A stretch of 64,000 nt of DNA, from the NCBI RefSeq assembly GCF_030272615.1, contig NC_081414.1, forward strand, positions 818,224,396 to 818,288,395, in the 5' to 3' direction. Below the pieces are notes generated by a model. It was given only the letters and a program-made list of their open reading frames with translations. It was not told the DNA's origin and searched no databases. Source of the DNA: Cryptomeria japonica (Eukaryota > Streptophyta > Pinopsida > Cupressales > Cupressaceae). Below are positions 33,446-43,556 of this stretch, one piece after another. Each line of letters opens with the position of its first letter. The first letter of the stretch is position 1. A program made the translations under genes and the position numbers.

Positions 33446-36400
33446 TTAGAATTTTATTGGATCAACTAGAACTTTCTTTATCTGGTTCTTGATTCCTTTG
33501 TCATGATATGAAAAGCCATCTCCAAATACATAGAAACATTGCAATCCTTTGTTGAAGTTGAAGCTTATCTTTTCCCAATCAAGCAAAGAACTATCTTGAT
33601 TTAGAAATTCCCATTTTAATTCTTTAAGTAATTGGTCAACCATATAGTTGATGTGGTTTATTGCCTCGTCTTCTAAACATTCAGGATGATCTATCATATA
33701 ACAGGAAATTGCTGAGGCTATTTGTCCATGGAGTTTATCATCCTTCATTACCATAACAAATATGTTAATATGCTAATATTATAAGTATAATATCATGTGG
33801 TTTTGGATCTAATCACCAATTTACAAGAGAAAGAGTAAAACCTGGTAATCACGAACATCATCAATTAAACGTGAACATAGCCATATGAGCTCATAGAATC
33901 TGCATTGATTATTAAATGTCTTTTGAATAGTGTTGTCTTCTAAATGTTGAGTTGCCAAGAGAAGAGGGTGCAACAATAATGGTCCAATTGTTTTTGTTGT
34001 TGATGCAATCTTCATGTACTCATTATAGGTTGGAACATGTTTACTTATGTTCCATTGTGCTTGTTGTAAACTAGCTTCAGCATAATCTGCCCACTAAATC
34101 ATAATAAATCTGAATTACTAATTCAATCTCCTAATTTTATTTCATAATTTATAAATTTAATTTGATCTTAAAAAGTAGTCACAATAAATTTGTCCAAAAA
34201 AATAATACAAAAATAATATCTCTTATATCTTTTACATGCTTAGTGTACTTTCATTTCACTTACTTTTCTAAAAGAAATTGAAATTTTTAAGTATTATAAA
34301 GAAATGATATTCAAATAAAATAAATACTATCAAATGATTAAATTAATTTTTAAATGAATTAAATAATTTATGTTCACAATAAATTAAATAAAAATAATCT
34401 TATATTAAAGTAAAATAACTCTTAAATAAATAAAATACCATATTTATCCTACTATTAATATTAGTTTCTATAATCCAATGTTGATATATAGAATAGTTCA
34501 TATTCATGCAAACGTGAGCATTATTTTCATAAATTATCTCAAATACCTCATCTGTTTAAGGGTAGGTGTTGTATGGTGTTACAAAATCCTAATTGTGATT
34601 GTAATTATTTAAATAGTAAATATTTTGTATCAGGCCTTTCTAAAAAAGGCACTTCAACTAGAGAATCTGGAAGATTATTTATTCATGATACATTTATATT
34701 TTTCTAAGTAGCTATAATAAAGTTGAATGGCTCCAAATGAGCCCATCAGGGATCAAGTCTTGCTAAGTGCAAGACTCCGACATTATAAAGGATGAGGTCG
34801 GGATCGTGCCCCGAACGAATATGGCGGAATGGATACCCCTCAGTCCTTGGCTCTTAGCCGAAGAGGTTCAGCCTATTGATTCATGCCCCCATATCAGGTG
34901 GCAAAAAATACTTTGTGAAGGCCCTCATTGGGCTAGTAGCTCACGGGCTTCATGCCCTTGCTGGGCTATCATGCTTGCAGGTCTGGAGCTCCATAAAAAA
35001 AAAAACACTTTCAAATTAAGTCAAGAGATGTGATCTAGATTGGTGGTAGGATGAAGTAATTCATGACCTAACTTTGAAATAAAAATAATTTAAAAGAAAT
35101 ATTTATTTTTAAATATAAAGACTTCAAAATCGTAAAATATATTAATGTCTATAAATGAAACATTTAAAAGTTAGATATAAGTATATAATATGTACTATAT
35201 TTTTTAAGTAAAAAAATAACTTCTAATTTTATATTTTAAATAAAATAATGAATGTAGATTTTTTTAAAAATATAATTAAAAGTTACATACAAAACTAGAA
35301 AAAATACATTACTAAAACTAAATTTTAAGATGAAATGAAACAGTTTTAAATTAAAATTAAAACATATTTATAAAACAAAACAATTCTAAACTAAAATAGC
35401 ACAAGAGTTTGTTTTTTCTTATTAATGTTGAATCTAAGGTATTTTTTAATTATTACTATATCATGTAATATTTGAATTCAAAAAAAAGAAGCAAATAATA
35501 AATTCATATTTTAGAAAAGTATACTTACTGCTTTTGTAATAAATGGCATCATGTCACGTCCTTGCTTTCCAATTGCCTCATTTGCCAATTCATGTACTGT
35601 TTGAAAAATAAATTCTAGAATTCTCTTGAAATCAGTTGGAATATCTTGTACAATAGAAATATCCCAACCTTGAGTAATAGCCCTAACAATAAGTTCAGCT
35701 TGCTCAAATGTTAAGTAATCATCAAGAAGATCGTCCACTAAAGAAAGAAGTGTTGTTGATTTGGTAAAAGCCATTCTACTACTATAAAATTCCTCTTCAT
35801 CTGCAGCACTAACTCCTAACAAATAATATTCTATGGGATGTTGTCTAATTGAAATCAATTTAATGATCCCGCATTCTACCCACCAACTGTCATAAAAATA
35901 AATTAAATTATTACGTTCTTTTTAATAATTAAATTTAAAATTGATAGGTTCAGAATAATTGAATTTTTCTTTTAACTATATCCATGGTCTTATCAAGAAT
36001 ACAAATGTTTTAAATTGGTAGTTCTCAGTGCATGATAAACCTTGGTTGAATTCATTCAAATATATCAACAAAGTAATCAACTATTTAATTTATGATTAGA
36101 TCAAACATTAAACTATTACATAAAAATTTATAATATTTTCATTATTAATTGTTTTTGTTGCTTTCATATTATTTAAATCTATCATTTTCAAAAAAAAATT
36201 ATTTAATTTGTTTGACAGTGATAATTACCTAGAGACTTTTTTCATCTCCATCTTGTACACAAACTGTAATATATTGAAATCTAATTTTGCCAATTCCACA
36301 ATCTTGTTATCCTTTAACCTGAGAAAAAATCCCTTAATTAGCTCAAAGAAGTTTAAAATCTATTATTAATTGAAAAGTTGAAAAATATTTGATAATAATA

Positions 36401-37814
36401 TTTGTAACTTTTACTTGAAATTGTCCTCTTCATATATTTCAATGAAATTTTGTACCTCCCATCTAGAAAAGGTACGAGTCCATTCCTACAAGAGTGCATA
36501 TTCCACCTATGGAATTGAAATGATAAAATTTAATAAATATCTATTAACCTCTATTTTAAGAACGTTCTTAATATAATAATTTGATTTTAAAAAAATTTAA
36601 AAATTACCTCTTTCAGAAAACTTTTCTTATATGTATTTTCAATTTTTTGTAATATTTGCTTAAGATATGCTGAGCTAAACATTTTAGCTTCTTCCATAAC
36701 TTTTTCTCTTGGAAATGCCACACTTGAAGCTCTAAAGAGATTGAGAATACTTCGCATCCCATATTCCTCTACAATAATATTTTGATTATTATCATTGTTT
36801 CCTTCCGAGAAAAAGAACTGCCCACTTTTATCTTTGAAGTTCTCCAACACATCTTCCCATAGTATAACACATAAACAAACCATTAACCGTCTCTATTTAA
36901 GTACCAGAAAATAATAAAAAAATAATTAAGGTTGATAATGAAATAAAAAACACTTTAAAAGTACGGTGAGCTCTTGCAATTAGTATAAATATATCAAAAA
37001 AAAATTAATATATGATCTCGGATAGTTGTAGCTTGCATATATAGCATAAGGATTAAAAAACATATTTAAATTATATTACACTATTTGGGTACCTGCAGAT
37101 ACACCATAATGATGGAGCCTAAGAAGTTTGAGTCCTAACGTTGTAGCATTCAAATTCTTCGTAACACTTTTGGATCCTAATCCTATGCCCACACTTCCAT
37201 CCCAACATCTGCATCCATTATTAACTAAACCTTTTTGTTAATGTATTCAATCATGTAAAATCCACTAAAAAACTATTTCTATCACAAGCGAGTTGTGTAA
37301 CCTCAAAAGATATTTATCGCCTATATAGAAACTCTAACACTGACAATCGGGTAATATGTTAGGATTTCCATCACAATTTATATATTTTGTTAGCAACCCA
37401 AATGGTAAAAGAAAAATTTAACAAACCCGTAAACATAATCAAGAGCTTCTTTTATTTCAGCCTGAAAATATCGATCTATTCTGAGGCATTGCAATGCATC
37501 AACCATCTCAAGTCGTTCGATCAGATCACCATCTAATCTAGTCTGCATTTCTTTTAACAACATTTTCACTTCCTTAACCAGTGTTTCCACACGTTCTCGG
37601 TATTCAGATCCCTGAAAAATGCACAATCAGCAAGGAAGAAAAAATATTAGAAGAATCTACAAAGGAAAACTTTGTTGAGAATAGAAAAAAAGTTATTTAC
37701 CCCATATGGTGTTTCCATAGATTGGACAAACTCATCATTCCACAGATTTAAAGATTTTTGAGGTGTTTCCACGGAAGAAACAGAAGAAATGTTATCTCCC
37801 TTGAAAGTCGACAT
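33446..37814 (-). CDS. Terpene synthase (TPS-d-like), nine exons, one in-frame TAG
   Basis: Exons: 37814-37701, 37611-37427, 37208-37093, 36852-36608, 36506-36415, 36318-36229, 35886-35529, 34093-33842, 33742-33446. All introns are GT-AG and phases agree, giving 544 codons. Such enzymes ionise a prenyl diphosphate to make mono-, sesqui- or diterpenes. The alpha-beta length and absence of a transit-like N-terminus and RRx8W suggest a cytosolic, perhaps sesquiterpene, enzyme (inference). DDxxD is present as DDLLD (codons 294-298). The NSE/DTE site reads DDVRDYQDD (440-448), with Asp in place of Ser/Thr and of Glu. The RxR site reads RQH. Codon 189 (36488-36486) is TAG; an AG acceptor formed by that TAG would remove 21 nt in frame (537 residues). 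It is either a recent pseudogene or a gene spliced around the stop. The C-terminus VLVDPIKF is typical. Confidence 0.88.
34094..35528 (-). other. Terpene synthase intron 7 (1.43 kb), with inserted repeat
   Basis: This is by far the longest intron of the gene; the others are 89-342 bp. Its length is partly explained by the GC-richer insertion at about 34727-35006. The rest is AT-rich with no coding signal. Donor GTAAGT and acceptor TTTAG are intact. Confidence 0.75.
34727..35006 (+). mobile_element. SINE-like insertion in terpene synthase intron 7 (tentative)
   Basis: A GC-richer block of about 280 bp ends in an 11-base A-run (about 34996-35006), as a retroposon would. Near its start are TGGCTCCAAATG (tRNA box A-like) and GATCAAGTCTTGC (box B-like), but they are only about 20 bp apart, closer than usual. 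It also has a perfect inverted repeat AGTCTTGC/GCAAGACT. No target-site duplication was found. It could instead be a fragment of some other repeat. Confidence 0.35.
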
Positions 37815-37869
37815 CGCAGAAGAAATGTTGTGTCCAAAAAAATTGAGACGAACAAAAATTTATGAGTTG

Positions 37870-40800
37870 AATGCTTGTGTTCAACTTTACAAGGACACTA
37901 ATATTTATATGCTTTGCATGGTATTTAGTGTTCAATGAACATATTTGAATTTTTTAGCCATTTATTTTTTTAGAAATGTAATTATGCTAAGTGTGTTTTT
38001 ACCACTATATAATGACAAAAAGCATATATTGTGAATTGTGTGGTGAGAATCCACCGCAGATATGAAATGCTCTTCTCTCCAATTCAACTAAGCCAATTCT
38101 AATGGTAACGCTATTTGATTGATTTGTAAAATTAATATATATTTATCTTCCATTATATTGGAATTAGTCGTTGTATTTGGACCACACACTCACAACAATA
38201 TTAATCAGTCAATTTTTATTGGGAATTGTTACTTTTTTATTATGAAATATGTTATCAATTCTGACCTACTTTTATTGAATTTTGTATTTACGCATTAAAG
38301 ATTTGAAAGGGAAACCAACTAAACCAAGTAAAAAATTTGACAAATCAATTGCCCATGACAATTTTGCTATAACTTACCAAAAGTTGAAAGCAATATTTTA
38401 ATTGTCAAATTGTGCCATAGACTTGGTCCCATAACTAATTAATGACAAATGTCAATACAATTTATCTTTCTTTTCTCTTTTTGTTTTATCTGACTTTTGA
38501 AATATTGAGATCATCTTTTAAGTTAATAAAAGTCGAAAGTGATCTAATCTTAAATTACATACATTTTAAATAAATTTTTAATTTTCATTAATTAATTTTT
38601 AATAAAATTTCAGATTATTTCTTATTTTAATATTATTTATAAAAACAGTAATAAAAATTTATAAAAATTAATTTATGAAGTAATAATTTATATATAATAA
38701 ATGATTTATCATTCCTACTTGCTATTATGTAGTTAGAATATGTTTAATGCTTGTGCTCAACTTTACAAGCACACATATATTTATATTGTCAATGTGAAGA
38801 GTGGAATTTGAATGCTTTGCATGGTATTTAGTGTTCAATGAACGTGTTTGAATTTTTAGCCATTTATTTTTCTAGAAATGTAATTATGCTAAGTGTGTTT
38901 TTACAGCCATATAATGACAAAAAGCATATATTGTGAATTGTGTGGTAAGAATCCGTCAAAGATATGAAATGCTCTTCTCTCCAATTCAACTAAGTCAATT
39001 CTGATGGTAATGGTATTTGATTGATACATAAAATTAATAGATATTTATCTTCCATTGTATTGGAATTAGTTGTTGTATCTTGACCACATACTCACAACAA
39101 TATTAATCAGTCAATTTTTTTTGGGAATTGTTACTTTTTAATTATGAAATATGTTATCAATTTTGATCTACTTCTATTGAATCTTCTATTTATGCATTCA
39201 AGATTTGAAAGGAAAACCAAGTAAAAAATATGACAAATCAATTGTTTATGATACTTTTGCTATAACTTATCAAAAGTTGAAAGCGATATTTTTAATTGTC
39301 TAATTGTGCCATAAAATGGATCCCATAATTAATTAATGACAAATGTCAATACAATTTATCTTTCTTATCAACTATGACCTTCTTCAATTCAATATTTCAC
39401 TTATGCATTCAAGATGTGAAAGGAAAACCAAATAAAAAATTTGACAAATCAATTGTCTATGATAATTTTTCTATAACTTACCAAAAGTTGAAAGCAATAT
39501 TTTAATTGTCAAATTGTGTCATAGACTTGGTTCCATAATTAATTAATGACAAATGTCTATACAATTTATCTTTCTTTTCTCTTTTTGTTTTATCTCGCTT
39601 TTGAAGTATTGAGATCATCTTTCAAGTTAATAAAACTCGAAAGTGATCTAGTCTTAAATTACATGGATTTCAAATTAATTTTTAATTTTCATTAATTATT
39701 TTTTACTAAAATTTCAGATTATTTCTTATTTTAATATTATTTATAAAAATAGAAATAAAAGTTTATAAGAATTAATTTATATATAATAAATGATTTATCC
39801 CTCCTACTTGCTATTATGTAGTTAGAATATGTTTAATGTTTGTGCTCAACTTTACAAGCACACTGATATTTATATTGCCAATGCGAAGAGTGGAATTTGA
39901 ATGCTTTGCATGGTATTTAATGTTCAATGAATGTGTTTGAATTTTTAGCTATTTATTTTTCTAAAAATGTAATTATGCTAAATGTGTTTTTACTGCCATA
40001 TAATGATAAAAAGCATATATTATGAATTGTGTGGTGAGAATTCGTCAGAGATATGAAATGCTCTTCTTTCCAATTCAACTAAGACAATTCTGATGGTAAC
40101 GCTATTTATCTTCCATTGTATTGGAATTAGTCGTTGTATAAGGACCACACACTAACATCAATATTAATCAGCCAAATTTAATTGGAAATTTTTACTTATT
40201 GATTATGAAATATGTTATCAATTCTTATCTATTTCTATTGAATCTTTTATTTATGCATTCAAGATTTGAAATAAAAACCATATAAAAAATATGACAAATC
40301 AATTGTATATGATACTTTTGCTATAACTTATCAAAAGTTGAAAGCAATATATTAATTGTCCAATTGTGCCATAAAATGAGTCCCATAATTAATTAATGAC
40401 AAATGTAAATACAATTTATCTTGCTTACCAACTTTGACCTGCTTCCATTGAATCTTTTACTTGTGCATTCAAGATGTGAAAGGAAAACCAAGTAAAAAAT
40501 CAGACAAATCAATTGTCTATGATAATGTTGCTATAACTTACTAAAAGTTGAAAGAATATTTTAATTGCCAAATTGTGTCATAGACTTGGTCCCATAATTA
40601 ATTAATGACATATATCAATACAATTTATCTTTCTTTTCTCTTTTTGTTTTATCTAGCTTTTGAAGTATTGAGATCATCTTTTAAGTTAATAAAACTTGAA
40701 AGTGATATAATCTTAAATTACATATATTTCAAAAAAAAAAATTCATTAATTAATTTTTAATAAAATTTCAGATTATTTCTTATTTTAGTATTATTTATAA

Positions 40801-40908
40801 AAAATAGAAATAAAATTATATAAGAATTAATTTATTGTAATTAATATTTTTTATATAATAAGTGATTTATCACTCCTACTTGCTATTATATAGTTAGAAT
40901 ATGTTTAT
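37870..40908. repeat. Threefold tandem repeat spanning the terpene synthase promoter side
   Basis: Unit 1 is 37870-38745, unit 2 is 38746-39833 and unit 3 is 39834-40908. Landmarks such as GCTTTGCATGGTATTTA (37911, 38814, 39903) and AATGCTTGTG.TCAACTTTACAAG recur in order. Units 2 and 3 are about 200 bp longer because a segment with 'accaaaagttgaaagc...taattaatgac' is present twice in each. Unit 1 overlaps the gene's putative TATA box and 5' UTR; units 2 and 3 carry no exon 1 coding sequence. Confidence 0.85.
37899..37909 (-). promoter_or_regulatory. Candidate TATA box of the terpene synthase gene
   Basis: The minus strand reads ATATAAATAT here, about 90 bp upstream of the ATG at 37814, a plausible core-promoter distance. 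The element lies in repeat unit 1; units 2 and 3 carry similar but altered copies (about 38785 and 39870). Confidence 0.4.
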
Positions 40909-41938
40909 TTTTATTTGTATTTTAGAGAGAAGGGGTGGCTACATTTAGTAAAGATATTATTCATGTTATTTATTTTGTCAATCAATAATTTAGGTATGAT
41001 TTATTAAAAAAATGTTAATTGAAGTTTATTAAGTTAATTACATTATCTACTTATGTTTTTTTTAAGTTTTTTGTAATGCTCACTTATTACCCAAGTGAAC
41101 ATCACTAAAAAGTAGAAGTATTTTTTTATATAATATATTACTCTAATTAAGGCAAAGGAGATCATGATCATTCTCATTATAACATTCAACTAACATTTAC
41201 AATACCAATGAATCTAATTGGAACAATAGCTTATAACAATACTCAATTAACAAAACTGGCATTTTCTGTCCGAGTTCACTTTTTGTACAGTAAACATTGC
41301 ACCTTGATACATGTACCTACATACCTAATTACACAACTAGATGTACAATACAAAGATAAATCATATAATTACTTTAAGTGTATCAATCATACAACAAACC
41401 TAAGAGCTAGAATAAAGTCTCAGGGGCTCATCGTAGATGGCCCTGCCTACATGAATGCGTAGAGTCTTCATAGTTCGACTTAAAAAAAATTATATAAATT
41501 TATAAAGGAGGGTACACAGCGCTTTCTAGGGCCTCATACCCTAGACAGTTCTCTTGTCGGTTGCCACCCACTACGGTGAAATAGGGACACAATCATAGGT
41601 ATTCCCTTTCTCTTTTATAACTCTATACATAAAAATAAAACAAGTATTATGCTAATATAAATTATAGATTATTATTGACTAACTTTTATTTTATTTTATT
41701 TTTTATACAATAGAGAGACTATTTGATCTTCTATACTTCTTAAATTGTGAAAGTAAAAGGTCCATCCTTAAAATTACCAATTAACCATGTCGGAGACATA
41801 GTATTGAATTTTCTGTTATATTGCTAGTTACTTTAATATCACTCCTTTAAATTCATTGATATGGAAGTATCATTAAATATTAATAAAAAATATATATATT
41901 AATATTGATGTTAGAATTACTAGACAAGATGTAAATAA
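40909..41938. other. Host flank of the copia element, with an LTR relic
   Basis: AT-rich sequence with no gene. The short ORF at 41208-41462 has no support. A weak match to the conserved block of family A LTRs lies at about 41505-41600. Confidence 0.4.
41505..41600. repeat. Decayed relic of a family A-like LTR block
   Basis: The stretch 'gggtacacagcgctttctaggg...cggttgccacccac' follows the order of the conserved family A block at 3206-3270 and 11580-11645 ('gggtacgcaaccctttctaggg...cggttgctacccac') with many substitutions. Its surroundings no longer align, so it is an old fragment. Confidence 0.45.
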
Positions 41939-42309
41939 TGTTAGAGTAATTGGGTCTTTACTTGATTAATTAAACAATATTTGTTTAATTCTTTAAGTTC
42001 CCAATTATCTTTTTACACTTAAGCTAACATTAGGTGCATATAATTAATTATTTTAATTAATTATTATGTGCAAGCCTAGGGTTTACCCTTTTTAGGGTTT
42101 CTTGACCTATTAGAGGTTATTTTTTCTTTCCATTGTATTATCTTTTACAATACATTTTTGGTGAATTGGAGCTCTCATATTTTTTAGAATACTTTTCTGT
42201 GTTTTTGTATGTTCTTCAGATTTTGCTTCATTGCTTCTCCTTGTAACAGGTTATTCGGCTTGCAGAAGATCTTCAGGCTACCTTGGGGTTATATTTCTCA
42301 ACTCCTATA
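41939..42309 (+). repeat. Copia 5' LTR (371 bp)
   Basis: It begins TGTTAGAGTAATTGG and ends AACTCCTATA, so the 3' end is TA rather than CA. The PBS starts on the next base. It has the same length as the right LTR. Confidence 0.9.
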
Positions 42310-42321
42310 TGGTATCAGAGC
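42310..42321 (+). promoter_or_regulatory. Copia primer-binding site (tRNA-iMet)
   Basis: TGGTATCAGAGC directly abuts the LTR, the typical plant copia arrangement. Confidence 0.9.
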
Positions 42322-43556
42322 TCAGATCTGCAGCTACCTATTCCTATTTTTTGAGAATTTTGCATTTGAAGCAGATCTGGGGTTTCAGGCATTTTTTGTG
42401 TGCTTAGGGTTAAGGTTTTTTTTTCTGAGCACTTTGGGCCTAAACGGACATCACCATCGTGCTCAGAAGGCCCAAAAACCCCTATAGTCATATAAAATTT
42501 GTCCATTTTTTACCCCTGAGCATCTAGGTGATATTTTTTTCTCCCAGCCAGGTCGTACGACCCTGGCACGCAAATCAAGAAAAAAATTCAAAAAAAAAAT
42601 TTTGCCTTTTTACGACATGCAGGCCGATTTTTTTTTATTTTTTAAAAAAATTCAAAAAAAAAAATTGGGTTTTTACGAGCTGTGGCTGTCAGAAGGTACT
42701 GCAGGCTGTCGTACGGCACCTGCGGCCCTGTCAGACAGGCTCTCGCCGGGCCTCGCCGGCCAGTCCGCTCCGGCCCCCGCCGGCCAATGCCCCCGCCGAG
42801 CCCGGCAACCCGACCGGCCTTTAGCCCCCCTCCGCTCCACTGGTTGCTCCGCCCCAGCATCGCCGGCCCCTCTGCTCCATCAATTGCTCTGCCCCAGCAC
42901 TGCCACCTCCACCCAGCCACTCCACTCAGCCCTTCCTCTGCTTGGTCTCCACTCCGCCCGATTGCTCCGCCCGGCTGCTCCACCAACGCACCACCGGACC
43001 TTGGCTTCTACCCCTTTTAAGCAAGGGTTGGTTTTTTGGGCCTAGATTGTGCTTCCGGAGTTGGATTTTGGCAAACGAATAGGCGTCGGAAAGGTGCTTC
43101 CGAGCTGAACCTTATGGTGGTGATTTTTTTCTCTACATCTATTGTTTGACTATGTTTTTTACCAGTCAAATTCGGGCTTCTTTTATGCACTTCCGGGGCC
43201 GTAGAATGGGCAAATGGACTCCGTTTTTTGAAAATGAATAGGCGTTGGAAAGCTCTCAGCATGCTCTATTCAGATTTGTGATCTTTTTTCTTATAATTTT
43301 CACCAGATACTTGAGATATCAGTTTGAAGTTTTTTTTCTTATGCACTACTTCCTTCTCATTACTATGTACTAGGGTTTGGGTTTCTCTATTGTGGGGGGG
43401 TGTTTTTTTTCTCACTTTCTATAATTTATATCAGAAATCAAGAACACCTATACTCTCAAAACAAACAAACCCTTCTGCATCTTTTGTCTATTCTGAAAGA
43501 TCACATAATAAAAACAACCAACAAGCAGGTGGAGGTGCAGAGTTTTCTTTGTTCTC
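42322..43556 (+). other. Copia leader with a 300-bp GC-rich segment
   Basis: The 1.24-kb untranslated leader contains a very GC-rich, Pro/Ala-codon-like block at about 42700-43010, between homopolymer-rich AT segments. Long ORFs occur there in several frames and on both strands, which is what GC-rich sequence without stops gives. I therefore do not call a gene. Confidence 0.6.

Noticed and set aside
34767-35033. 88-codon ORF in terpene synthase intron 7
   Set aside because: It lies wholly in the GC-richer insertion and runs into its A-tail; no domain is recognised.
42602-43045. 147-codon Pro/Ala/Ser-rich ORF in the copia leader
   Set aside because: Long open frames occur here in several frames and on both strands because the block is GC-rich and poor in stops; no domain is visible.
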